From: Palsa-504 sp963818225 | Lineage (GTDB): Bacteria; Actinomycetota; Actinomycetes; Streptosporangiales; Streptosporangiaceae | Assembly: GCA_963818225.1 (NCBI GenBank) | Contig: CAWFRO010000003.1 | Location: 1 to 64,000, forward strand | Length of the DNA stretch: 64,000 nucleotides | Reading direction: 5' to 3' | Part shown: positions 35,045-42,184 of the stretch, piece after piece | Numbering within the stretch: the first letter of the stretch is position 1 | Layout: each line of letters opens with the position of its first letter | Program-made: the position numbers and the translations under genes | Notes under the pieces: generated by a model | Databases searched by the model: none | What the model saw: the letters and a program-made list of their open reading frames with translations, nothing else | Told to the model about the DNA's origin: nothing

Positions 35045-35776
35045 ATGAAACGGGCGCAACTACGCCAGCTGACCGCCGATCCCGGTGCCGCCGCCGATCG
35101 TGATCACGACCAGGTCCAGGCCCGGGTCCAGGCCCAGGTCCAAGGCCAGGTCCAAGGCCAGGACCGGGTCCAGGACCGGGACCAGGACCAGGACCAGGAC
35201 CAGGACCAGCAAGCCAGCCGGGACCAGACGCCGGAGCTGGACCTGGCTGGCTTGCTGTCCCTGGTGGCGCGCGGTGATCACGGGGCCTTCGAGCGGGTCT
35301 ACGGGGAACTGGCCGGACCGGTCTACGGGGTCGCGCGGCACGTGCTGCGAGATCCCGCCCAGTCCGAGGAGGTCGCACAGGAGGTCCTGCTCGAGGTCTG
35401 GCGCACCGCGTCCCGGTTCGATCCGGCCCGGGGCAGCGCGGCGGCCTGGGTTATGACCATCGCGCATCGCCGCGCGGTCGACCGGGTCCGCTCGGAGAAC
35501 GCTGGGTCGCGCCGCGAGCAGAAGGTCGCGCCCGACCTGCTCCCCGACGGCGAGGACGTGGCCGAGGTCGTCGCGGCGACCCTGGACGGCCAGCGGGTGC
35601 GCCGCTGCCTGGACGGGCTGACCGTGCTGCAGCGTGAGTCGATCGAGCTCGCCTACTACGGCGGATACACCTATCCGCAGGTCGCGCAGCTGCTCGGGGC
35701 CGCCCTGGGCACGGTGAAGACCCGGATACGGGACGGCATGATCAGGATGCGCGACTGCCTGGGGGTGGAGTGGTGA
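35045..35776 (+). CDS. sigK: ECF sigma factor, SigK type, with repeat-rich N-terminal extension
   Basis: 243 residues from ATG 35045. The first 64 residues are an unusual extension dominated by VQ and DQ dipeptides. Region 2 follows (GAFERVYGELAGPVYGVARH, DPAQSEEVAQEVLLEVWRTA, AWVMTIAHRRAVDRVR), then region 4 (LTVLQRESIELAYYGGYTYP, QVAQLLGAALGTVKTRIRDG). Mycobacterial SigK is about 187 residues, so the core is normal and the extension is extra. SigK directs transcription of envelope genes once released from RskA. Its stop overlaps the anti-sigma start by 4 bases. It closes a gene order matching the mycobacterial sigK locus. Confidence 0.88.
   Translation: MKRAQLRQLTADPGAAADRDHDQVQARVQAQVQGQVQGQDRVQDRDQDQDQDQDQQASRDQTPELDLAGLLSLVARGDHGAFERVYGELAGPVYGVARHVLRDPAQSEEVAQEVLLEVWRTASRFDPARGSAAAWVMTIAHRRAVDRVRSENAGSRREQKVAPDLLPDGEDVAEVVAATLDGQRVRRCLDGLTVLQRESIELAYYGGYTYPQVAQLLGAALGTVKTRIRDGMIRMRDCLGVEW
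35108..35213 (+). repeat. Imperfect 6/12-base repeats in the sigK coding region
   Basis: Repeats built on GTCCAG, CAAGGC and GACCAG run through codons 22-56, ending in five nearly perfect GACCAG copies. All units are multiples of three, so copy changes would alter protein length without breaking the frame. Confidence 0.85.
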
Positions 35777-36597
35777 AGACCATGCACGACGACCTGCACC
35801 TGCTCGCCGGCAGCTACGCCCTGGATGCCCTCAGCGAGGCTGACCGGGACAGCTTCGAACGTCACCTCCAGCACTGCGGCCCGTGCGAGGCTGAGGTGCG
35901 CGGGTACCGCGAGGCTGCGGCCCGGCTCGGCCTGGCCCGCGCCACCGACCCCCCGTCGGCGATGCGCGAGCAGGTGCTGGCCGCGGCCTACCGAACCCGT
36001 CAGCTGCCGCCGCTGGCCAGCGGCGGCCTCGACCGCGCCTCGCGCCGCGAGCGCCTGCTGAGCGCCGTGTCCCCGGCCGGCCGCGGACGGCCGAGGAGCG
36101 CCGTGTTCCCGGCCGCCCGGAACGCGGCCCCGGACCGCCGCCGGCCCCGGGTGCCGCGCGTGCTGGCCGCCGCCGTCGCCGCCTGCGCAGCGGCCGGCAT
36201 CGCCCTGGGGGTCGTCAGCCAGGTCACCGCGCCCCCGAAGACTCCCGCCGCGATCAGCAGCGTGCTCGGGGCCAGTGACGCCCGCAGCATGACCGTGGCG
36301 ACCGTCGCGGGAGGCACGGTCACCGCGGTGGTCTCCTGGGACAAACGCGAAGCCGTCGTCACCACGGCAGGCCTGGCCTCCCTGCCCGCGCTGAAGGTCT
36401 ACCAGCTCTGGGTGATGGGCCCGGCCGGGACCACGGAGGCCCGCTCCGCGGGCCTGCTGTCCCGGGCCAGCCACGCCGGTCCCGTGCTGGCCGCCGCGCT
36501 GCGGCCGGGGGACCGGCTAGGGATCACCGTCGAGCCCGCAGGCGGGACTGCGGCGCCGACCACGCCCCCCGTGGTGGTCATGCCCCTGCCCGCTTAG
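35773..36597 (+). CDS. rskA: Anti-sigma-K factor RskA
   Basis: GTG 35773 overlaps the sigK stop (GTGA); GTG 35770 and ATG 35782 are in-frame alternatives. The cytoplasmic part holds the anti-sigma zinc motif in FERHLQHCGPCEAEVRGYRE (H-x3-C-x2-C). One membrane helix follows near residues 132-152 (RVLAAAVAACAAAGIALGVV). The extracytoplasmic RskA domain has VAGGTVTAVVSWDKREAVVT, LPALKVYQLWVMGPAG and LRPGDRLGITVEPAGG, all typical of RskA. It holds SigK at the membrane until released by regulated proteolysis, as known for the mycobacterial pair. Confidence 0.92.
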   Translation: MKTMHDDLHLLAGSYALDALSEADRDSFERHLQHCGPCEAEVRGYREAAARLGLARATDPPSAMREQVLAAAYRTRQLPPLASGGLDRASRRERLLSAVSPAGRGRPRSAVFPAARNAAPDRRRPRVPRVLAAAVAACAAAGIALGVVSQVTAPPKTPAAISSVLGASDARSMTVATVAGGTVTAVVSWDKREAVVTTAGLASLPALKVYQLWVMGPAGTTEARSAGLLSRASHAGPVLAAALRPGDRLGITVEPAGGTAAPTTPPVVVMPLPA

Positions 36598-36675
36598 CCC
36601 CCTACCCGCGTAACCCCCTGCCCGCGCAGCCCTTGCCCGCGCAGCCCTTGCCCGCTTAGCCCCCTGCCCGCGGAG
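36598..36675. repeat. Degenerate GC-rich tandem repeat after rskA
   Basis: Units of about 17-18 bases built on CCCYTGCCCGCG(C/T)AGCC are repeated four to five times from the rskA stop codon onward. No coding potential is evident; it resembles the array at 18.7 kb. Confidence 0.65.
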
Positions 36676-36810
36676 CCGCGTGTCCTGCAAGTGCCCCGGC
36701 AGGTTAAATTGCCCGCACGTTCGGCAGGCGGGAGCGGCGCCGGCGGGCAGCGCGGATGGCGGCCGGCCGTGGTAGAGCCGCCCGCTACTGGCCTGCTGCT
36801 TGACGAGACG

Positions 36811-36918
36811 CCAATTATGTCCCGTTATGCCTCAACTTCACATTGAGACATAACGGACTCCGACCATGATCATGGGTCGTTTCGGCCCCTGGGAGTCCGT
36901 TTTGGCCCATGATCATGG
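36811..36918. repeat. Cluster of nested palindromes in a gene-free spacer
   Basis: CCGTTATGCCTCA (36822-36834) pairs with TGAGACATAACGG (36844-36856), one mismatch, 9-base loop. CGGACTCC (36854-36861) pairs with GGAGTCCG (36892-36899). The 12-base palindrome CCATGATCATGG occurs at 36864-36875 and again at 36907-36918. The rest of the 36.6-37.1 kb spacer holds no gene that I can support. It may be a repetitive extragenic element. Confidence 0.75.
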
Positions 36919-37064
36919 AAATAGCCCGAACGGAGGGTGCTTTCTCAGGTTCCTGGCGTGCGTAGCTTGACGCGGCATTACCGTCGTGTGCTCGTAGCTC
37001 CGTGGTCCCTGGCTCCGTATGCCCTGGCTCCGCGTCCGCGTAGCTCGGCGTCCCCAGCGCACCC

Positions 37065-37108
37065 GTCAGCTTATGTTGACGACGCCGGATCTGTCAGCAT
37101 AAGCTGAC
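37065..37108 (+). promoter_or_regulatory. Promoter and double operator of the HTH-Clp pair
   Basis: GTCAGCTTATGTTGAC (37065-37080) and GTCAGCATAAGCTGAC (37093-37108) are two copies of one palindrome, 28 bases apart. TTGACG (37076-37081) and CATAAG (37098-37103) make a -35/-10 pair with a 16-base spacer inside them. Transcription should begin at or just before the ATG at 37113, so the mRNA is probably leaderless and repressed by the HTH protein it codes for. Confidence 0.65.
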
Positions 37109-37112
37109 GCGT

Positions 37113-37334
37113 ATGGAAACGACCATTCAGATCGCCGAGGGCGCCGCCAGCCAGGACCCGGAAGTGGGCTTGCGCGCCGTCGCCGCGCTGCGCGCGCTGG
37201 CCGAGCGCCTCGAACTGCTCCAGGTCCAGAACGCGCGCGACCTCGGCTGGTCCTGGCAGGACATCGCCAGCCGCCTCGGCGTCACCAAGCAGACCGTCCA
37301 CCGCAAGTACGGCCGGCTGACCGGGAGGCGATGA
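37113..37334 (+). CDS. Small HTH regulator linked to Clp_N protein
   Basis: 73 residues. The first half (AVAALRALAERLELLQVQNA) is a helix leading into the helix-turn-helix DLGWSWQDIASRLGVTKQTV HRKYGRL. No ribosome site precedes the ATG, in line with a leaderless message. The protein is the usual upstream partner of small Clp_N proteins in actinomycetes and is the obvious ligand for the paired palindromes in its own promoter. Its stop overlaps the following gene. Confidence 0.85.
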   Translation: METTIQIAEGAASQDPEVGLRAVAALRALAERLELLQVQNARDLGWSWQDIASRLGVTKQTVHRKYGRLTGRR

Positions 37335-38068
37335 TGTTCGAGCGCTTCACCGACGGTGCCCGGCACGTCGTCGTCCAGGCCCAGCACGAAGCCCGGCGGC
37401 TCGGGCACTCCTACATCGGCTGGGAGCACCTGCTGCTGGCCGCCACCGAGGCCGCCGAGCCGGCCGCCGCGGTCCTGCGTGACCGGGGGATCACGCCCGA
37501 GCGCGTAGAGGCGGAGATCGTTAGGATGAGCGGGCGCGGGCCTGCCGCCGGCCCGGCCGACCCGCTGGGCGGCCTGGACCGCGAGGCGCTGGCCGCCATC
37601 GGGATCGACCTGGACGTGGTCCGCGACAAGATCGAGGCCGCGTTCGGGCCCGATGCCCTGGCCCGGGCCGTCCCGTCCCGCCAGCGGGCCGGCCACGTCG
37701 GCCGGGGGCGCAGGCGGCCCAGGCGTCCGGTCTGGGGCAGGGGCCCGGTGGCGGGGCTGAGGCGCGCCCGGAGCGCCCGGCGCGGCGCGCTCCCCGGCCC
37801 GGCGCCCCAGGCCCACCCCAGCACCCCGCTGTTCCCCGGCCGGGCCCGCGGCGGCCACCTCCCGTTCACGCCGCGGGCCAAGAAGATCCTGGAGCTGTCC
37901 CTGCGGCAGGCCGTCGCCCAGCACGACGACTACATCGGCCTGCAGCACGTCGTCCTCGCCCTGCTCATCCCGAAGGACGACATGTCGGGGATGATGCTGA
38001 CCGCCCTCGGCGCCTCGCCCGACTCGCTGCGGGCCGCCGTCCTGGACCGCTACCGCAAGGCGAGCTGA
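37334..38068 (+). CDS. Clp N-terminal-domain protein (ClpC-like adaptor, no ATPase)
   Basis: ATG 37334 (or 37331) behind GGGAGG (37323-37328). 244 residues with two Clp_N repeats: FERFTDGARHVVVQAQHEAR RLGHSYIGWEHLLLAATE near the start, and LPFTPRAKKILELSLRQAVA with HDDYIGLQHVVLALLIPKD near the end. They are joined by an arginine- and proline-rich linker (residues about 110-175). There are no Walker motifs, so it cannot unfold substrates itself. It may bind substrates or inhibit ClpC. It is co-transcribed with the HTH regulator, which suggests a stress-controlled proteolysis module. Confidence 0.88.
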   Translation: MFERFTDGARHVVVQAQHEARRLGHSYIGWEHLLLAATEAAEPAAAVLRDRGITPERVEAEIVRMSGRGPAAGPADPLGGLDREALAAIGIDLDVVRDKIEAAFGPDALARAVPSRQRAGHVGRGRRRPRRPVWGRGPVAGLRRARSARRGALPGPAPQAHPSTPLFPGRARGGHLPFTPRAKKILELSLRQAVAQHDDYIGLQHVVLALLIPKDDMSGMMLTALGASPDSLRAAVLDRYRKAS

Positions 38069-38083
38069 TCCGGCCTCTGGCGT

Positions 38084-38632
38084 TCAGAAGATGAACGGGA
38101 TCAGCATCTTGGTTGACCGCTGGTAGGCCGGATAGGTGTCGGGGAAGCGCTCGGCCAGGTAGCGCCCCTCGTGGATCGCGCTGTAGATGAAGTAGCCGCC
38201 CAGCACCGCCACCGCTGCCAGCCAGTACAGGCTGACCGCGATCGTGGTGCCGATCATCGCCACGATGATGCCGGTGTAGATCGGGTTGCGGATCCACCGG
38301 TACGGGCCGGTCGTCACCAGCTCCGGGTCATCCTTCCTGGTCATCGGCATGCCCCAGTTCCGGCCCAGATACAGGCGGGCCCACACCGCCAGGGCCAGCC
38401 CGAGGAGGAATACGGCCAGGCCGATGCCCGCCAGCCACGGGCTATGCGTGACCGCGTGCCCCTTGAAGCCGCCCAGGCGCAGCACGAGCACGGCGATCAC
38501 CAGGACCACCAGCCGCGCGCCGGCGAACCGGGTCCACCGCTTCTGCCCGGCCTTGACCCCGACGGACGCCGCCAGCCAGTAGATCCAGAACGCGGCCCAG
38601 ACGACGCCGATAACAATGTCGACGACCCGCAT
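38084..38632 (-). CDS. Isoprenylcysteine carboxyl-methyltransferase-like membrane protein
   Basis: 182 residues from ATG 38630-38632 (GTG 38639-38641 possible). Helices: VVDIVIGVVWAAFWIYWLA, ARLVVLVIAVLVLRLGG, PWLAGIGLAVFLLGLALAVW and GIIVAMIGTTIAVSLYWLAA. The conserved C-terminal core is ELVTTGPYRWIRNPIYTG, then HEGRYLAERFPDTYPAYQRS. The GPY-x-x-x-RNPxYTG and E-x-x-x-x-x-F-x-x-Y patterns define the ICMT/PEMT family, which methylates lipids or small molecules with SAM at the membrane. The substrate is unknown. It converges with the Clp_N gene (15 bases apart). Confidence 0.85.
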   Translation of the reverse strand: MRVVDIVIGVVWAAFWIYWLAASVGVKAGQKRWTRFAGARLVVLVIAVLVLRLGGFKGHAVTHSPWLAGIGLAVFLLGLALAVWARLYLGRNWGMPMTRKDDPELVTTGPYRWIRNPIYTGIIVAMIGTTIAVSLYWLAAVAVLGGYFIYSAIHEGRYLAERFPDTYPAYQRSTKMLIPFIF

Positions 38633-38780
38633 GAAGTTCACGATCCCACCACTGCGCCCCGCTGACCAATCCGGGTTCGGCCCGGCCACCGACCCGCGGC
38701 CGCGTTCTGACCCGTCGCCAGCGGTAACGTTTCCGGAACGCTCCGGGCGTACTGTCCTGGATATGAGGGAGGGGAACCCG

Positions 38781-40022
38781 GTGCCGGTCCGGGCCACGGC
38801 CGCCGCCGCCCCGTGCACCCGTCGGTTCAGGCTCGCCTCACCGGCCACCGTGCTGGCCGCCCTGTGCGTCGTGCTGGCCCTGATCGCGCTGGCCTGGCCC
38901 GCGGCCAGCCTGGCCCGCCTGAGCGTAGTCGCCGGCACCGGCGGTGGGCTGTGGTGGGCGGCCGTGCCCTTCGGAGTGGTGGGCTTCGTGGTGGCCTGGC
39001 GCAAGCCGGGCAACCCGCTCGGCTGGTGCCTGGTCGCCATGGTCATCGCCGGCGGCCTCAGCCAGGACGGCAGCCTCTACGCCATAGCGGACTACCGGGT
39101 CCGCCACGGCACGCTGCCGCTCGGCTGGGTGGCGATGCTGGCCCAGCCTGGCTGGGCCATCGTCGTGGTGCTGATCGGGGTGGCCATCCTGATCTTCCCC
39201 GACGGCAGGCCGGCCTCGCCGTGGCTGCGGCGGGTGCTGTGGCTGTACCTGGTGCCCGCCGTGGCCTGGATGGTCAGCGCCTACGCCCTCACCGTCCAGG
39301 CCATCGTCCAGCACGGCATCCGGGTGGACTCCGGCGGCAACCTGCTCGTCCTGGACAACGGCCCCAGCTCGCCGGCCTGGTGGAACATCCTGCAGAACGT
39401 GGTCATCTGCGCCATCGGGCTGAGCTGGCTCCTCGCGCTGGCCGGCCAGGCGGCCAGCTTCCGGCGCTCGTCCGGCGAGCGCCGCCAGCAGCTCAAGTGG
39501 CTGCTCGGCGGGTTCGGGGCCGGCCTGGCCGGGGTGATCGCCGCGATCACGCTCGGGTCGGCGCCGGGCGTGTGGGGAGCGGTTGGTCACGTCGCCATCC
39601 TGGCCGTCTTCGCCGTGCCGGTCACCATGGGCGTGGCCATCTTGAAGTACCGGCTGTACGACATCGACCGGATCATCAGCCGGACCCTGGCCTACGCGAT
39701 CGTGACCGGGCTGCTGATCGGCGTGTACGCCGGCCTGGTGCTGCTCGCGCAGCAGGTCCTGCGGTTCCACAGCACGGTCGCGGTGGCCGTCTCCACGCTG
39801 GTTGCGGCGGCGCTGTTCGCCCCGGTCCGGCGCCGGGTCCAGCACGCCGTGGACCGGCGGTTCAACCGGGCCCGCTACGACGCCGACCAGACCGTCGCCG
39901 ACTTCGCCGCCCGGCTCCAGGACGCGGTGGACCTGGACGCGGTCCGCGACGACCTCGCCGGGGTGGTACGGGCCGCCCTGGAACCCGCCCACGTGACCCT
40001 CTGGACCGCCCCCCGCGAGTAA
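38781..40022 (+). CDS. Multi-helix membrane sensor-like protein lacking a kinase domain
   Basis: GTG 38781 has AGGGAGGGG (38766-38774) in good position; ATG 38763 is an alternative. The 413-residue protein has about eight hydrophobic helices (ATVLAALCVVLALIALAW, IVVVLIGVAILIFPDGRPA, LLIGVYAGLVLLAQQVL) and the cytoplasmic block ILKYRLYDIDRIISRTLAYA and RRRVQHAVDRRFNRARYDAD QTVADFAARLQD. This block is shared with the sensor part of many actinobacterial histidine kinases, but here the protein ends at WTAPRE with no kinase or ATPase domain. It may be a signalling or structural relic; no partner kinase is adjacent. Confidence 0.7.
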   Translation: MPVRATAAAAPCTRRFRLASPATVLAALCVVLALIALAWPAASLARLSVVAGTGGGLWWAAVPFGVVGFVVAWRKPGNPLGWCLVAMVIAGGLSQDGSLYAIADYRVRHGTLPLGWVAMLAQPGWAIVVVLIGVAILIFPDGRPASPWLRRVLWLYLVPAVAWMVSAYALTVQAIVQHGIRVDSGGNLLVLDNGPSSPAWWNILQNVVICAIGLSWLLALAGQAASFRRSSGERRQQLKWLLGGFGAGLAGVIAAITLGSAPGVWGAVGHVAILAVFAVPVTMGVAILKYRLYDIDRIISRTLAYAIVTGLLIGVYAGLVLLAQQVLRFHSTVAVAVSTLVAAALFAPVRRRVQHAVDRRFNRARYDADQTVADFAARLQDAVDLDAVRDDLAGVVRAALEPAHVTLWTAPRE

Positions 40023-40040
40023 TTCCGGCATACTGCACGC

Positions 40041-40901
40041 GTGACGCCGACGAAGACGGCCGTCGCGGCGGCGCGCGCCGCGATACAGGCCGCCGCCCGC
40101 CTGGGCGTGGCCTGCGCCGAGCCCGTCGTGCTGGCCGACGGGGCCAACGTGATCGTGCACCTGAGCCCGTCGCCGGTGGTGGCCAAGGTGGCGGCCAGCA
40201 CCCGGCAGGTCCGCGCCGACCCCGGCGCGTGGCTCCAGCGGGAACTCGATGTGGCCGGGTGGCTCCACGGCGCCGCCATCCCGGTGGCCGAGCCCAGCCC
40301 GGAGGTCCCGGCCACGGTTCACCACGGCGACGGCCAGGTGATGTCGTTCTGGCGCTACCTGCCGCCGGCCGGTGACCGCCGGCCGGACGAAGGCACGTTC
40401 GGCTCCATGCTGCGCGACCTGCACCTCGCGTTGCGGGCTTACCCCCGGACCCCGCCGGAGCTGGCCCCGCTGCAGGACATCCCGGCCTTCCTGGCCCGCC
40501 CGCAGGCCCAGATCACCGACGAATCCAAAGCCGCCCTGGCCGCCGCGTATGCGCGGCTGACCGACGAGCTGGACCGCCGCGCCGCCGCCCAGGTGCTGCA
40601 CGGCGACGCCGGGCTCGGCAACGTGCTGCCCACGACGGCCGGCGGCTGGGTCTGGCACGACTTCGAGGACACCTGCACCGGCCCGGTGGCCTGGGACCTG
40701 GCCGCGTCGACGGCCAGCCCCCGGCTGGACGCCGCGCGGATCCTGGCCGGATACGGTGCCCCGGTCGACGCCGGCCAGCTGGCCGTCGGCCAGCAGCTGC
40801 GCAGGCTGCACCTGACCGTCTGGTACAGCCTGTACGCCGAGCGGCTGCCCGCGCTGCGCCCGCGGGCCGCCGAGCTGCTGGCCCAGTGGCCGCAGGCTTA
40901 G
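40041..40901 (+). CDS. Aminoglycoside-phosphotransferase-like kinase
   Basis: 286 residues from GTG 40041, 18 bases after the preceding stop. The catalytic loop QVLHGDAGLGNVLPTTAGGW (HGDxxxxN) and the metal-binding VWHDFEDTCTGPVAWDLAAS (DxD-like) are those of the APH/choline-kinase fold, and NVIVHLSPSPVVAKVA gives the lysine of the N-lobe. Such kinases phosphorylate antibiotics or small metabolites; nothing in the context (membrane sensor-like gene, glycosidase lipoprotein) tells which. A resistance role should not be assumed. Confidence 0.85.
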   Translation: MTPTKTAVAAARAAIQAAARLGVACAEPVVLADGANVIVHLSPSPVVAKVAASTRQVRADPGAWLQRELDVAGWLHGAAIPVAEPSPEVPATVHHGDGQVMSFWRYLPPAGDRRPDEGTFGSMLRDLHLALRAYPRTPPELAPLQDIPAFLARPQAQITDESKAALAAAYARLTDELDRRAAAQVLHGDAGLGNVLPTTAGGWVWHDFEDTCTGPVAWDLAASTASPRLDAARILAGYGAPVDAGQLAVGQQLRRLHLTVWYSLYAERLPALRPRAAELLAQWPQA

Positions 40902-40949
40902 CCGCCGCGCCTCACCGGAGGCCCGGCCCGCCAAGATCGCCGCCGGCCG

Positions 40950-42107
40950 CTAACCCTGCCGGGCCGACATGGTGATGAAGTCCCGGGCCCACGAGGCCTG
41001 GAAGAACGTCGCCGGGCCCTGCGTGGTCGATGCAAGCAGCTTGCTGCCGTTGGCCGGGCCGGCCAGGGTGCCCGCGGGCGGATCATAGGTCGCCAGCACG
41101 GGCCAGTTCGGGTTGATGTCGAGCTGCATGCCGCGCACCGCCCCGGCTCGGACGAGGAGCTCGGCCAGCTGCAGCGGGTCCAGTACCGGGCCGGCCACGT
41201 AGACCAGTGCCCCGTCCGCCGTGAGGCCCAGCCCCGAACGCCACTGGTGCTCGACACCCGGGACGGTGGCCCCGCACGAGGTCGCGCCGCACGTATCCCC
41301 CCAGGTCTGCAGCCACCGTGAGCTGTAGGCCCGGGAGGTCGGGCGGCCGCCGGCCACCAGCGGGAGCAGGTTCTGCCGCACGCTCACCACCTGCGGGGTC
41401 ATCCGCACTTCGCTGCCCCACGCGCCGATGTCGACGCTCCCGTCGGCGTAGATCACGAGCGACGCCGCGCCGGCCCGCAGCGGGTCGATCACGCGGCCTT
41501 CGGTGTAGTACCCGCCGCGCGCCTGGTTCATCTTGAAGCCGCCGTTGAACGCGGCCACCAGCGTCGCGGCCTGGGCCGGCTGGATCGGTGAGGTGTACCG
41601 GTACGGCCCGCCGCCGGGGCTCACCGACCCCGAGTACAGCCGGGCCGACAGCAGGCCGGCGTCCATCCAGGCGATCCCGGCCGCCTGCGTGCCACCCGGC
41701 GGGATCAAGGTGGTCTGGTAGACCACGCGGATGCTGTGCCCGTTACGGCTGACCGGGCGGCCCGCCGGGCTCCACCGTCCCTCCCCGGCCGCCGCGGGCC
41801 GCGCGAACGGCGCCAGCGCGGTCGGCGGCGGGAGCGGCCTGCCGGGTACGGCCGCCGCCGCCCGGACCGCGCTGGCCTGGCCGCCCGGACCGGTGACCCC
41901 CGGGCTGGCGGCCCCGGCGCTGGCAGCTCCCGCGCCGTACGGCGCCGTGCCGTGCGGTGCCGCCGTGCCGTGCGGTGCCGTCGTACTGTGCGGCAACGCC
42001 GTCAGCTGGCGTCCGGCCGAAGCGGGCACGCTGGCCGGGCCGCTGCACGCCGTCGTCGCGCAAGCGCCCGCCGCCACCGCGGCCGCGAACGCCCTGCGCA
42101 GTCTCAT
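40950..42107 (-). CDS. Phosphodiester glycosidase (NAGPA family) lipoprotein, copy 1
   Basis: 385 residues from ATG 42105-42107. The signal peptide MRLRRAFAAAVAAGACATTA ends in a cysteine (TTACSG), so it is probably a lipoprotein. A low-complexity linker of alanine, proline, glycine and threonine follows. The catalytic domain has LVAAFNGGFKMNQARGGYYT, VSVRQNLLPLVAGGRPTSRA, ALVYVAGPVLDPLQLAELL and GAVRGMQLDINPNWPVL. The NGGF, QLDxNxNW and similar blocks match PF09992. These enzymes hydrolyse N-acetylglucosamine-1-phosphodiesters of wall or glycoprotein sugars. A paralogue lies 1.7 kb away on the other strand. Confidence 0.85.
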   Translation of the reverse strand: MRLRRAFAAAVAAGACATTACSGPASVPASAGRQLTALPHSTTAPHGTAAPHGTAPYGAGAASAGAASPGVTGPGGQASAVRAAAAVPGRPLPPPTALAPFARPAAAGEGRWSPAGRPVSRNGHSIRVVYQTTLIPPGGTQAAGIAWMDAGLLSARLYSGSVSPGGGPYRYTSPIQPAQAATLVAAFNGGFKMNQARGGYYTEGRVIDPLRAGAASLVIYADGSVDIGAWGSEVRMTPQVVSVRQNLLPLVAGGRPTSRAYSSRWLQTWGDTCGATSCGATVPGVEHQWRSGLGLTADGALVYVAGPVLDPLQLAELLVRAGAVRGMQLDINPNWPVLATYDPPAGTLAGPANGSKLLASTTQGPATFFQASWARDFITMSARQG

Positions 42108-42184
42108 CCGCCCATCATGCCGGGGCCCGATGACAAGATCGTGAAGGGCGCACCAGGGCGGCCACCGCGGCCCGCCCGCGCGGA

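Noticed and set aside
33646..35046. 466-codon minus-strand frame
   Set aside because: Antisense to the photolyase gene, whose catalytic motifs are complete.
40041..40901. Aminoglycoside resistance gene
   Set aside because: Only the general kinase fold is visible; the family has many metabolic kinases and the context gives no sign of resistance.
38838..40934. 698-codon minus-strand frame
   Set aside because: Antisense to the membrane sensor-like and kinase-like genes; composition is typical of shadow frames.
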